DNA of 64,000 nucleotides from Isoetes taiwanensis. Its lineage: Eukaryota > Streptophyta > Lycopodiopsida > Isoetales > Isoetaceae. Of this stretch, positions 13,705 through 27,010 are shown one piece after another. The notes under the pieces were generated by a model. It saw nothing but the letters and a program-made list of their open reading frames with translations, made no database searches and was not told where the DNA came from. The stretch covers positions 18,883,423 to 18,947,422 of the forward strand of contig JAJEKV010000018.1 of NCBI GenBank assembly GCA_021234155.1, written 5' to 3'. The translations under genes and the position numbers were made by a program. Each line of letters begins with the position of its first letter. Position 1 is the stretch's first letter.

Positions 13705-14410
13705 ATTAGGGTATTTTCAAGAAAAGGGGGACCTGGGTTCAAATGGAAATTTGCTTAATGGATTGGAGTATTTTCAATAAAAAGGGGATTGAGGAAAGGG
13801 GTGTGGACTGAAAAAATGGAGGATTGCAATAAATACTGTGGTATTTCAACCAAAAGGTATCTCTCAATAAAAGACAATTTTATGGTTGTATACTAGCTAA
13901 AAAAAATTCACTGCTAGTTTGTATTCTCAAAATATGTTATTAAATGGTCATATGTAAGTGGTCGGATCAGCCCATAAGCTAGGAATGTTACCTTCATGAT
14001 GTGGAATAGGAATGAATTTCTAGACTAAATACCGAGCAAACTCGCCTTCAAAGAGGTCTCATCCAAAGAAAGAACCCATGTTTATGAGTGGCTCCTCACA
14101 TACAAAGTGTATAATACTGAAGTGTAATAGCTTTTAAAATTCATGTCAAGATTATTACTAGCTAGTATGAGTAATATTTCTCTTAATGATGCTCATTCAC
14201 ACCCACATAACTAAGCAAGCATAGACCCTAGTTGGATAACTACTAAAGCATTCGCTTAGGACTTATATAAAAGTAATACTCCAAGTATGAGTAAAATTCC
14301 CTCCACAACTCTAATCAACTAATTATTAGTTGTTTAAGCATAAATTACGGGCTCTGCAGTATGTAGTATAGTAAAGCATATGGAAGGGCTGGCATGGAAG
14401 ATGATTTTGA
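13705..14410. other. Unassigned AT-rich sequence
   Basis: Begins at an abrupt junction inside the preintegrase region. Contains 'gtattttcaa' repeated twice within 100 bp (13,710-13,770) and no recognisable gene or element. Confidence 0.35.
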
Positions 14411-14560
14411 TAGAAAGCTGATCCAGCTAAGTAAACCGGGCGACCTTTTCATTTGAAAGATGATCACAATATAAACAACAAGGTGTTTGTTGGAGAGATC
14501 ATATGGGTGAAGCAGAAAGTTATTGTTCGCCAAATCGGCTAGTCAAACTTGCTACAAAGC
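14411..14560 (+). repeat. Copia LTR, middle part (fragment)
   Basis: Matches the part of the 3' LTR at roughly 42,830-42,965 ('gaaagctgatcca', 'gatgatcacaatataaaca', 'gtgtttgttggagagatc'). This U3-side part of the LTR is otherwise absent from the gag copies upstream of 34 kb. Confidence 0.6.
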
Positions 14561-16610
14561 TCCGAAGTTGTGAGTCCCCTAACATAAGCAGCAATGCACA
14601 CTCCTGCATTTATACATACGGGACTCTCCTCCCTCCCATGGCAACCAACTCACCACGCAGCAGGGGCTCTCCGCCCAAACTCTAGCCATCTATAGAAAGA
14701 TGCCCGAAAGTGAAGGACAGAGGGGTCATTCGCCCACGCCTCTTCAATGGGGGCTCCTATGTCAGCGTGGAAAATATGAATACAAGGTTGGGGCACACAA
14801 AGCATAATCATATCATAAAATACCACCAATGTAAGGGTGCTACATCCATCCAAGTGACAAATAAATAAAGAAGATGCATTTAATACTAGGGAAAACACCC
14901 AAATCCCTGGTGTACTACCCCTACTGCACTCTGAGGATCGAACAATGGCTAGGTCTCAAGAGATCACAGATCAATCTTGACATGGCATTGGCTGGCATAG
15001 AACATCTGGGCTAGGTTGTCCACTCCATCCTACCTCCCTGTGGCAATTAATTCTTTGCAAATGAGTCCAAATTCATGCTATGTATCAATTATAGTCTTCC
15101 GGGAGACGCTACATCAAGGTATCACCCTTCTCGGAAGCCAACTCTAGGGAAGTCTGCGAAGCCCCGTCCGGCGAGAGGCGTCGTGAAGTGTCCCTTCCAG
15201 ATCGGCAAAGTGGGTTCCATGGCAGCTAGAGAATACGTACGCATCGGGCCGACCCCGCGATCCACCGCATTCTACTTACTCACCCTAAATTCCATCAGCT
15301 AATGCAGTGCCCCACGTCACAATCACACTCCAGTGGAGTGTCGCACTCCATACTCCTCGCCCCTACGCGGATCAAGCATCCAGGCCCTAGCCCACCGAGG
15401 GAGTCTCGGGGAGCCTTTTATGTTCGTTACCAAGACCCCACACTCTACTCCAGCCACCAAGGCCCCTATCTCGGTGCTAAGCAATTCCATAGCATCCACA
15501 TTACGGTGGTCTCTTGTGCACCTGTGCCTAGTAATGGAAATCTGAGGGATCTACCTAGGAGCATACTAATAAAAACATGGCTTTCAGAGGTCTCTACCCC
15601 CTTAATTCCCCCATTTCAAGAGTAATACTATACAAAGAACTATCAATCCATCATTTAAAGAGCAAGTACGTAATCAGAGATAAGGAGAACTCACCTTTGC
15701 AATCAAGGGTTAGTTCCTAAATTCAAAAGTATAGAGAAGACAGGAAAGTAAGAAAATACACACAACAAGAGTGCAACTTGGCGCTACCCTACGATAACAC
15801 AAATAAACTCTGGACTAACTGGCCGACCGGGCTTGGGATGGCTCCATCTCGATTTCTTTGGAAGGGTGCCTCGCTGCTGCTCCTCCTCCCCCATCTCCAC
15901 CAGTTCCCAATTGGAATTGGGGCACAAAAGCCCTAATTTGGGTGTGTCCAAATGGAAAACCCCCTTGCTTGCCGATCCATTTTGGGCCGGGTGGCATGTC
16001 ACTAATTAACTAATTTGGTATTTTAGTCCCTTTTTTTAATATTAGGATAAGCCCTAAATTCGAATTAGGGTTTTGGGTTAGGTTTCCACCTTTATAATTT
16101 AATTATTAAACATGGCTAAACTTTAAAGCATGAATAATTAATGTGAATAATTAATGTGCCATTAATTATTCATGATGGCGATTTGTCATGTATTTTATAC
16201 TTAAATATGCTTATAAATATGTGGAAACGTCACAAGAGTCAATACCCGAAAGCTACAAAGGCTAGATTTGGCTTGTATAATATCTCAATGGTTTCATATG
16301 TCTTAAGCTAGCTCATGTAGAAAAGGGACGAATTGGAATAACTGCTTTAGTTGTTCAATGGTTTTGTAGTTGGTTGATTCTTCATAAAGGTAAACTAAAA
16401 AGCTTGTAGTTTGTAGTGAACAAATTATATGGCTTGAGGTTGTTGGATGGTGACCATATCTTGGCTCCATAAAACCTAGGCTATATAGAGATATAATTAA
16501 TACAGCTTTTGTTTCAAAAGTTATGCAGCAAATTTGGTGAATTAAGTTGTATGGTTATATGACAGTGGAACAACTCTACAAAGGGTATCGTGAGCTCGAG
16601 GTGATTAGGA

Positions 16611-17550
16611 TCTCAACCAGATTTGGTGCCAATTTGCTTTAAGCAAATAGGTTGGTGTTTAAAAGGTGACCTGTGGCTTCGATTTGGAAGGAAGGAAATC
16701 AAATCACTTTTGAGTTTGAGAATCTTTGGAGCCTGATTGATGGTAGTACATTTGCCATGGCTACTCGCATCTCCCATGCCAGATCTCAAAACTTGGGGGG
16801 CTAATCCGGAGGTGGTCCAACCTCAAGTGCAAGGCAAGTCGGATGGGGAGGAAAGTGCCGGTGGGTAGGGTTGTCTTTGGAGCATCCTTCAATTCAAACG
16901 GATGCCACTAAAATAATGGAGGCTCAAGCCATTATTATACAAAGGTAGAACTTGCTTTGAAGTTAAAATTGAGAGGTAAACAACCAAAAGAGATGTTCAG
17001 AATATAGCAGTTAAACATTTTGAAATCAAAGTTCATCCCGGATAGGCGTTTTGGAAAAACAACTTAGAAGGCTTAAGTTGTTTTGAAAAGACAATATAAC
17101 TGAGTTTATGGAGAAGTTTGAAGTAGACTTGGAAGGTCAGGGATCTATTGTGAATGATCAAAATCAAATTCTATACTTGGCCAAGTCAGGTTTCTCATAA
17201 TTCTCATTTGGCTACGTATTAATTAGAAATGTGGCTACTAGCAAAGAGCATCTTTGTAAAATGATTCAAAGCAGAGTTTGAACAAACTTCGAGGGGCTTG
17301 ATGATGAAAGATCAATCACACGAAGTACTATATAGTGGAAAAGTTAAAAAGGGTGGAAGTACTTCAGAAACCGATGCAAAGATAAAATAGGGCCATGTTT
17401 TAAATGTACATAGGTATGGCCATTTAAAAGAAAATTGTACATTTGAAGGCAAGATATTGGTGTTTTTAACTGTGATGGTAAAGGACATTTGGGTTGAGAA
17501 TGTCAAGTAAGTCTTCATCCTGAAGAGGCGGATGCGTGGAGTGCGGCGGG
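16611..17550 (+). pseudogene. Copia gag copy in array, unit 1
   Basis: Collinear with 34,820-35,760, ending at the fusion with X at 17,551. The gag start codon is damaged (ATC for ATG). The first zinc-knuckle region reads 'tatggccatttaaaagaaaattg'. Many frame breaks. Confidence 0.65.
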
Positions 17551-18489
17551 ACTTACTCACCCCTAAATCTACTCAAAGCCGCAGGGGGTGCCCCATCACG
17601 TCACACCTGCTGCACCTGTGGGAGTGTCCGGACCCTCCATACCCGCCTTCCCGCCATCGCCTAGCCCAATCAGGAGTCTCATGAGCCTTTTATGTTCCGT
17701 TACAAGACCCACCCCCTCCCACCACTTCGCGTCCCCTATCCGGGTGCTAAGCAATTCCATAGCATCCGCGACTCGGTGGTCTCTTGTGCCACCGGAGGAG
17801 CGCTAAGTAATGGGGAAATACAGAGGATCTACCTAGGAGCATACTAATAAACATGGCTCGGAGGTCTCTACCCCCCCTTAATTCCCCATTTCAAGAGTAA
17901 TACTATGCAAAAGAACTATCAATCCATCATTTAAGAGCAAGTCACGTAATCGGAGATAAGGAGAACTCACCTTTGCAATCAAGGGTTAGTTCCCTCACGA
18001 GTAAAGCATAGAGAAGCCAGACGGTGAAACTAAGAAATACACAACAGGAGGTGCCCAACGAGAGGCTACCCTCACATAATAACACAGCTAAGCTACGACT
18101 AACCGTCCCGAGATCCGGGCTTGGGATGGCTCCATCTCGATTTGGTTGAAGGGTGCCCCGGCCGTGCTCCTCCTCCCATCTCCAATTGCCCCCAATTCCA
18201 ATTGGGGCACAAAAGCCCTAATTTGGGTGTCCAAATGGAAAACCACTCAGCCTTGTCGATTTGGGCGGTGTGGCATGTCACTAATTAACTAATTTGGTAT
18301 TTTAGTCCTTTTTAATATTAGGATAAGCCCTAAATTCAATTAGGTTTTGGGTTAGGTTTCCACCTTTATAATTTAATTATTAACATGGCTAACCTTAGCT
18401 TATGAATAATTAATGTGAATAATTAATGTGCATTAATTATTCATAAGTGGCGTCATGTATTTATACTTAAATATGCGTGTAAATATGTG

Positions 18490-18590
18490 GAACGCACATT
18501 CTCTCCACCTTAAAATGATGCTGTCCCATAACCCGTTGGGTTCCGTGGGCCGTAAAATTCTTATCTTATCTTATCTGTTATATTTGACTA
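18490..18590 (+). repeat. LINE-tail-like stretch, array copy 1
   Basis: 'cccataacccgttgggttccgt' context followed by a (TTATC)n run, resembling the 3' end of the LINE fragment at 48,900-48,966 ('cccatgacctattggtc' context, then (TATTC)n). Repeated at 22,665 and 26,825. It lies exactly where X is otherwise joined to the copia LTR. Confidence 0.35.
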
Positions 18591-20757
18591 TGTGTTTAAT
18601 TAAGCTTTCCCTTTTGCGTATCTTTAATGTTTCCACACTCACACTCTCCTCCATAGTTTACACTTAGCTTTGGCTCTATAGCCAGTACGATATGCAGGCT
18701 AAACCTTCAAGCACCAAATTTTAAGCTCCCACCTAACTCTAGAACTAGCGAGTTAAAAAGATTTGGTCCGATTACTATGATTAAAGATTTGGTTTCGGGG
18801 CGAGTACATGTCGAGGACTTTCCCCTCCCATGGCAACCAACTCACCATGAACGGGGCCCTCAGTCTAACTCCGGGCCATCTATAGAAAGATGCTTTCAGT
18901 GAAGGACCATGAGAGGGTCATTAAATTGCAGCAGCCTTCAATGGGGCTCCTATAGCCATGGAAAGCGTGAATACAAGGTTAGCAGCACCAGCATAATCAT
19001 ATCATAAAATACCACCACGAAGAAGATTTAGCACATCCATCAAGTGACAGCAACAAAGAAGATGCATTTTAATACTAGGAAAACACCCAAATCCACAGTA
19101 CTACCCGGCTCGAGACTCTGTGAGGATCGTGGCCTGGCTAGTCTCAAGAGATCGATGGGCCGAATCTTGACATGGCGTTGGCTGGCATAGAACATGGCTA
19201 GGGTTGTCCCTCCATCCAGCCCCTCTGTGCACACTTTGGGATGAGTCCAATCATGATATGGCATCACTATAGCCTTGGGAGGCTTGAGACTCGGGTATCA
19301 CCGCCGAGCCTACTCTAGGGTTCATGAGCCCCGTCAGGTGGGGGCGGGTCGGGGAAGTGTCCCCTTCCGGGATCAGTGGTTAAATTGGGTGAGCTAGAGA
19401 ATCGTTGCCGCATCAGCGACCCCCCTTGTCCGTGCAGACTTACTCACCCCTAAATCTACTCAAAGCATAGGGTGCCCCATCACTCGGTCACACCTCTCAC
19501 CCATGGAGTGTCGGACCCATACCCGCCCTCATGGCGGGCTGTCATCGCCTAGCCCTTTGTAGGAGTCTCGGGGAGCCTTTTATGTTAGGTCAAGACCCAC
19601 CCCCACTCCACCACTAAGGTCCCTTATCCCCTGGTGCTAAGCAATTCCATAAGCATCCAATGACTTCGGTGGTCTCTTGTGCACAAAGTATAAGTATTAG
19701 AAAATCGAGGGATCTACCTAGGAGCATACTAATAAACATGGCTCGGAGGTCTCTACCCCCTTAATTCCCCATTTCAAGAGTAATACTATGCAAAAGAACT
19801 ATCAATCCATCATTTAAGAGCAAGTCTGAATCGAGAGATAAGGAGAACTCACCTTTGCAATCAAGGGTTAGTTCCTGCAATTAAAAGCATAGAGAGAGAG
19901 AAACGGAAGAAATACACACAACAGCAAGTGCCTAAATTGAGCTACCCTCCCGAATAACACAGCTAAACTCTGAGACTAACCGTCAGTCCCGGGCTTGGGA
20001 TGGCTCCATCTCTCGATTTCTTTGAGGGTGCCAGCTCTGCTGCTCCTCCCCCATCTCCAATTGCTCCCAATTCGAATTGGGGCACAAAAAGCCCAATTTG
20101 GGTGTCCAAATGGAAACCCCCTTGCTCTTGTCGATTTGGGCCAGGTGGCATGTCACTAATTACTAATTTGGTATTTTTAGTCCTTTTTAATATTAGGATA
20201 AGCCCTAAATTCGAATTAGGGTTTTGGGTTAGGTTTCCACCTTTATAATTTAATTATTAACATGGCTAACCTTAGCTTATGAATAATTAATGTGAATAAT
20301 TAATGTGCCATTAATTATTCATAGTGGCGATGTCATGTATTTATGCTTAAATATCATTATAAATATGTGGAACGTCCACAAGAGTCAACTCAGAAACTCT
20401 GATTACTGGATTTGCTTGTATAATATCTCAATGGTTTTCATATGTCTTAAGCTAGCCTCATGTAGAAAGGGACAATTGGAATAACTTTTGCTTTAGTTGT
20501 TCAATGGTTTGTAGCTGGTTGATTCTTCATAGTGTAAACTAAAAGCTTGTGGGTTGTAGTGAACAAATTATATGGCTTGAGGTTGTTGGATGAGTGACCA
20601 TATCTTGGCTCCATAAACCTAGGCTATATGAGAGATATAATTAATACAAGCTTTTGTTTACAAAGTTGTCTAACAAATTTGGTGAATTAAGTTGTATGGT
20701 TATATATGACAATTACGGAACAACTCTCTGATGGTATCGAGCTCGGGTGATTGAGGG

Positions 20758-21710
20758 ATGTCAACCAGATTTGGTGCCAATTTGCTAGCAAAGCGTTGGT
20801 GTTTAAAAGGTGACCTGGATGGCTTCCATTTGGAAGGAAGGAATCAAATCTGTTTTTTGGAGTTTGAGAATCTTTTGGGGCTTGATTGATGGTAGTACAT
20901 TTTGCCATGGCTATACGCATCTCCTCTCCACAGGATGCAGCACTGCGAGGGGCTAATCCGAGGAGGTGGTCCAACCTCAAGTGCAAGTGCAAGCTGAGAT
21001 GGTGCAAGTGCAAGCTCGGTGGTGGATCCGTTTGTCAGCCAGGCGATCCTTCAATTCAAACGGATGCCACTAAAATAATGGAGGCTCAAGCCATTGTGCC
21101 AAAGCAAGGTAGGGAACTGCTTTGAAGTTAAAATTGAGAGGTAAACAACCAAAAGAGATGTAGGAATATATGATTAAACATTTTGAAATCAAGAGTTCAT
21201 CCCCAGATAGGCGTTTTGGAAAAACAACTTAGAGGCTTAAGTTGTTTGAAAAAAGACAATATAACCGAGTTTATGGAAGTTTGAAGTAGACTTGGAAGGT
21301 CTGCGGGATCTATTGTGAATGATCAAAATCAAATTCTATACTTGGCCAAGTCAGTTTCTCATAATTCTCATTTGGCTACATTAATTAGAAATGTGGCTAC
21401 TAGCAAAAACATCTTTGTAAAAAATGATTCAAGCAGAGTTTGAACAAAACTCGAGGGGCTTTTGATGATGAAGATCAATCACTGAAGTACTATATAGTGG
21501 AAAAGTTAAAAAGGGTGGAAGTACTTGAAAACCCGATTAAAAGATAAAAATAGGGCCATGTTTTAAATGTAATAGGTATGGCCATTTAAAAGAAAAAATT
21601 GTACATTTGAAGGCAAGATATTCGTGTTTTAAGCTGTGATGGTAAAGGGCATTTGGGTTCGAATGTCCAAGTAAGTCTTCATCCGGGAGTGCAGGTCGTG
21701 CGTAACAGGG
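20758..21710 (+). pseudogene. Copia gag copy in array, unit 2
   Basis: ATGTCAACC start at 20,758; collinear with the clean gag up to the fusion at 21,711. Frame broken repeatedly. The primer-binding site upstream is not intact in this copy. Confidence 0.65.
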
Positions 21711-22664
21711 ACTTTACTCACCCCCTAAATCTACTCAAAGCACGGGTGCCCCATGCGCGTCACACCTCTCGCACCCGTGGAGTGTCGGACCCATACCCGC
21801 CCCTCACGACCCGAGCTGCTATCGCCTAGCCCACTGTAGGAGTCTCGGGGAGCCTTTATGTTGAGTGCAAGACCCCACCCCACTCCACCCACTGCGTCCC
21901 TATCCTGCGCTAAGCAATTCCATATTCCACGACCGACGGTGGTCTCTTGGTGCAATTACCCGAAGTAATGGGAAATAATGGGGATCTACCTAGGGCATAC
22001 TAATAAACATGGCTCAGGAGGTCTCTACCCCCCCCTTAATTCCCCATTTCAAGAGTAAGTAATACTATGCAAAAGAACTATCAATCCATCATTTAAGGGC
22101 AAGTCACGAGAATCGAGATAAGGAGAACTCACCTTTGCAATCAAGGGTTAGTTCCTGCTGTGGTAAAACATAGAGAGAAGCAGGAGAAACAGAAGAAATA
22201 CACACAACAAAGTGCCCAACAGGCTGCGCTACCCTACAATAACACACAGCTAAGCTACGGACTAACCCCAATCCGGGGCTTGGGATGGCTCCATCTCGAT
22301 TCTTTCAAGGGTGCCTCGGGGTTGTTGCTCCTCCTCCCCCATCTCCAATTGCTCCCAATTGGTGGGGCACAAAAGCCTAATTTGGGTGTCCAAAATGGAA
22401 ACCACGGCTTGCCCAACTCGATTTGGGCCGGTGGCATGTCACTAATTAACTAATTTGGTATTTTAGTCCTTTTTAATATTAGGATAAGCCCTAAATTCGA
22501 ATTAGGGTTTTGGGTTAGGTTTCACCTTTTATAATTTAATTATTAACATGGCTAACCTTAGCTTATGAATAATTAATGTGAATAATTAATGTGCCATTAA
22601 TTATTCATAAAGGACGTCATCATGTATTTATGTAAATATCGTTTATTATAAATATGTGGAACGT

Positions 22665-22750
22665 CACATTCTCTCCTTAAAAATGATCTTTGTCCCATAA
22701 CTGGATTGGGTTCCGTGGACGAAAAATTCTTATCTTATCTTATCTATTAT
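22665..22750 (+). repeat. LINE-tail-like stretch, array copy 2
   Basis: Same as 18,490-18,590: 'gttccgtggacg' then a (TTATC)n run, located after the X end 'gtggaacgtcaca'. Confidence 0.35.
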
Positions 22751-24924
22751 ATTTGACTATGTGTTTAATTAGCTTTCCCCTTTTGCGTATCTTTTAATGT
22801 TTCCACACTCACACTCGATCCATAGTTTACACTTAAAGAGAATGGCCCCGTGGCCGGGCCACGATATGTGAGCTAAACCTTCACACCGAGCAAAGCTCCC
22901 ACCCTAACTACTCAACTAACGAAGTTAAAGATTTGGTCGGTGCTATGATTCCGTCAACCAATATAATTACACTTCCTGGTGCATATACATTACCGGACTT
23001 TCCTCCCATGGCAAATCCAACTCGGCCGGAGGCAGGGCCCTCCGCCTAACTCGGCCATCTATAGAAAGATGCTCGAGTGAAGGGACACAGAGGGTCATTC
23101 CGCCCACGCCTTCCAATGGGGCTCCTATGTCACGGAAGCGTGAATACAAGGTTAGCACACGCAGATAATCATATCATAAAATACCACCAATGAGAGGGTG
23201 GCACATCCATCCAAGTGACAACAACAAAGAAGATGCATTTAATACTAGGGAAAACACCCAAAATCCCCTCGGGTACTACCCCCACTTCGGACTCTGTGAG
23301 GATCGGACCGACGGCTAGGTCTCAAGAGATCCCGATGAGACCGAATCTTGACATGGCGTTGGGCTGGCATAGAACATCGGCTAGGGTTGTCCACTCCATC
23401 CTCCCCCTCCACATTGCACACTTTGCGGATGAGTCCAATCATGATATGGCATCACTATAGCCTTCCTGAGACGCTAGACTCAAGGTATCACCCCTTCAGC
23501 CTACTCTAGGGTTCATGAAGCCCCCGTCCCCGATGAGGCAGGTCGGGGAAGTGTCCCCTTCCAGGATCCGCAGTGGTTCCATGGGTGAGCTAGAGAATAC
23601 GTACGCATCAGCTTCCCCCAGATCCGGCATCTCTTTACTCACCCTAAATCTACTCAGCATAGGGTGCCCCATACGGGTCACACCTACTCAAGCACCCATG
23701 GGAGTGTCGTGACCCATACCCGGCCCTACGTGACCGGCCATCCGCCTAGCCCACCGTAGGAGTCTCGAGCCTTTTATGTTCGTGTGCAAGACCCCACCCC
23801 CCCTCCACCACCCAAGGCCCCCTTATCTGCGGTGCTAAGCAATTCCATAGCATCCACGCACTCGGTGGTCTCTTGTGCACAAAGTATGGTAATGGGAAAT
23901 ACAGGGGATCTACCTAGGAGCATACTAATAAACATGGCCGGCAGGTCTCTACCCCCTTAATTCCCCATTTCAAGAGTAATACTATGCAAAGAACTATCAA
24001 TCCATCATTTAAGAGCAAGTACGAATCGGAGATAAGGAGAACTCACCTTTGCAATCAAGGGTTAGTTCCTACGGTCAAAGCATAGAGAAGACAGAGAAAC
24101 AAGGAAAAATACACACAACAAGTGCCCAACAGGCTCTACCCTTACGAATAACACGCCTAAGCTCTGGACTAACAGGGCCGGACCCGGGCTTGGGATGGCT
24201 CCATCTCGATTTGTCAAGGGTGCACCGGCTGTCTGCTCCTCCTCCCCATCTCCAATTGCTCCCAATTTCGAATTGGGGCAATAAAAGCCTAATTTGGGTG
24301 TCCAAAATGGAAAACCCCATTTTGCCCCTTGTCGATTTGGGCCAGGTGGCATGTCACTAATTAACTAATTTGGTATTTAGTCCTTTTTAATATTAGGATA
24401 AGCCCTAAATTCGAATTAGGGTTTTGGGTTAGGTTTCCACCTTTATAATTTAATTATTAACATGGCTAACCTTAGCTTATGAATAATTAATGTGAATAAT
24501 TAATGTGCCATTAATTATTCATAGTGACGTCATGTATTTATACTTAAATATGCGTATAAATATGTGGAACGTCCACAAGAGTCAATACCCGAACTCTGAT
24601 TAAGCTAGATTTGCTTGTATAATATCTCAATGGTTTCATATGTCTTAAGCTAGCCTCATGTAGAAAAGGGACAATTGAATAACTTTGCTTTAGTTGTTCA
24701 ATGGTTTGTAGCCGTTGATTCTTCATAGTGTAAACTAAAAGCTTGTGGTTGTAGTGAACAAATTATATGGCTTGAGGTTGTTGGATGAGTGACCATATCT
24801 TGGCTCCATAAACCTAGGCTATATGAGAGATATAATTAATACAAGCTTTTGTTTACAAAGTTGTCTAGCAAATTTGGTGAATTAAGTTGTATGGTTATAT
24901 GACAATTCTGGAACAACTCTACAG

Positions 24925-24936
24925 TGGTATCAGAGC
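24925..24936 (+). other. Copia primer-binding site, array unit 3
   Basis: TGGTATCAGAGC, the standard plant initiator tRNA-Met primer-binding site, follows the LTR end 'ctaca' plus one spacer base. It is intact in this copy and identical to the one at 34,794. Confidence 0.8.
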
Positions 24937-24950
24937 TCAGGTGATTCAGG

Positions 24951-25879
24951 ATGTCAACCAGATTTGGTGCCAATTTGCTAGCAACAGTTGGTGTTTAAAG
25001 GTGACATGAGGCTTCCAGTTTGGAAGGAAGGAATCAAATCTGTTTTGAGTTTGAGAATCTTTGGGGCTTGATTGATGGTAGTACATTTGCCATGGTTACT
25101 ACATCTCCTACGGGATCCGCACTGCCGGGCTAATCCAGAGGTGGTCCAACCTCAAGTGCAAGTGCAAGCTCGATGGTGCAAGTGCAAGCTCGGTGTGGTG
25201 GATCATTCTTCAGCGAAGCAATCCTTCAATTCAAAAACGGATGCCACTAAAATAATGGAGGCTCAAGCCATTATTATGAGCAAGGTAGGGGCCCTTTGAA
25301 GTTAAAATTGAGAGGTAAACAACCAAAAGAGATGTGGGAATATATGATTAAACATTTTGAAATCAAGAGTTCATCCCATAGATAGGCGTTTGGAAAAACA
25401 ACTTAGAAGGCTTAAGTTGTTTGAAAAAGACAATATAACCGAAGTTTATGGAGAAGTTTGAAGTAGACTTGAAGGTGCGGGGATCTATTGTGAATGATCA
25501 AAATCAAATTCTATACTTGGCCAAGTCACTCATAATTCTCATTTTGGCTACATTAATTAGAAATGTGCTACTAGCAAAGAGCATCTTTGTAAAAATGATT
25601 CAAACAGAGTTTGAACAAACTCGAAGGGGCTTTGATGATGAAGATCAATCACCTGAAGTACTATATAGTGGAAAAGTTAAAAAGGGTGGAAGTACTTCAG
25701 AAACTAGTAAAGATAAAATAGGGCCATGTTTTAAATGTAATAGGTATGGCCATTTAAAAGAAAAATTGTACATTTGAAGGCAAGATATTCGTGTTTTAAC
25801 CGTGATGGTAAAGGGCATTTGGGTTCGAATGTCCAAGTAAGTCTTCATCCGAAGAGGCAGAGGTCGTGCCGCAACGGGG
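24951..25879 (+). pseudogene. Copia gag copy in array, unit 3
   Basis: The best preserved of the array copies. A 109-codon frame (25,448-25,777) reads through the central gag to the first zinc knuckle (CFKCNRYGHLKEK, last Cys lost). It is cut at 25,880 by the same fusion to X as in the other units. Differences from 34,820 are concentrated at CAG/CTG. Confidence 0.7.
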
Positions 25880-26824
25880 ACTTACTCACCCTAAATCTAC
25901 TCAAAGAAGAAAGGGTGCCCCCATACAGGTCACACCTCTTGAGGTACCCGGTGGAGTGTCGCACCCATAATGCCCCTCTGACGCGATCTATGTATCGCCC
26001 TAGCCAATAGAGGAGTCTCAGAGCCTTTTATGTTCGTGTGCAAGACCCCACCCCCACTCCACCACCGTAAAGAAATCCGGGTGCTAAGCAATTCCATAGC
26101 ATCCACGACCGGTGGTCTCTTGTGCACAGGCCTTAAGTAATGGGAAATACAGGGATCTACCTAGGAGTACATACTAAGAAATTTGATGGCTCGAGGTCTC
26201 TACCCCCTTAATTCCCCATTTCAAGAGTAATACTATGCAAAGAACTATCAATCCATCATTTAAGGGCAAGTACGTAATCGAGATAAGGAGAACTCACCTT
26301 TGCAATCAAGGGTTAGTTCCTACAGGTCTAAAGCATAGAGAAGACAGAGAAATCCAGAAGAAATACACACAACAAGTGCCCAACAACAGGGCCCACCCTA
26401 CGAATAACACACAGTTTTGAGCTACAGACTAACCGGCCGACCGGGCTTGGGATGGCTCCATCTCGATTTGTCAAGGGTGCCCTTGTCAAGCGCCTCCTCC
26501 TCCCATCTCCAATTGTTCTAATTCAATTGGGGCACAAAAGTCCTAATTTGGGTGTCCAAAATGGAAACCCCCATCCTTGCCCAATCGATTTGGGGCATGG
26601 TGGCATGTCACTAATTAACTAATTTGGTATTTTAGTCCTTTTAATATTAGGATAAGCCCTAAATTCGAATTAGGGTTTTGGGTTAGGTTTCCACCTTTAT
26701 AATTTAATTATTAACATGGCTAACCTTAGCTTATGAATACTTAATGTGAATAATTAATGTGCCATTAATTATTCATAGTGACGGTCATGTATTTATACTT
26801 AAATATGCATAAAATATGTGGAAC

Positions 26825-26910
26825 GCCACATTCTCTCCACCTTTAAAATGATGTCGTCCCATAACCCGTGGGTTCCCGTGGACGAAAAATTTTATCTTAT
26901 CTTATCTATT
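26825..26910 (+). repeat. LINE-tail-like stretch, array copy 3
   Basis: As at 18,490 and 22,665, ending in 'ttatcttatcttatc'. Confidence 0.35.
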
Positions 26911-27010
26911 ATATTTGACTATGTGTTTAATTAGCTTTCCCTTTTGCGTATCTTTAATGTTTCCACACTCACACTCTCGATCCATAGTTTACACTTAGCT
27001 GTAACTGATA

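Larger units (their letters stand above)
14600..27010 (+). repeat. Tandem array of ~4.16-kb composite units (Y, X, copia gag)
   Basis: The string 'acttactcac' recurs at the same fusion point at 17,551, 21,711 and 25,880, giving unit lengths of 4,160 and 4,169 bp. Each unit holds X, a LINE-tail-like stretch, Y, X again, then copia LTR-gag cut in the basic region after the second zinc knuckle and fused to the next X. A partial unit lies upstream (14,600-17,550) and another downstream (25,880-27,010). X-type landmarks ('agcaattccatag') fall at 15,480, 17,750, 19,637, 21,910, 23,838 and 26,088, alternating ~2.27 and ~1.9 kb. The pattern fits repeated unequal exchange, or an assembly of very similar long reads. 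Confidence 0.7.

Noticed and set aside
1-27010. Repeat-induced point mutation or deamination as cause of copy differences
   Set aside because: Differences are mostly insertions, deletions and non-transition changes at CAG/CTG, not C-to-T.
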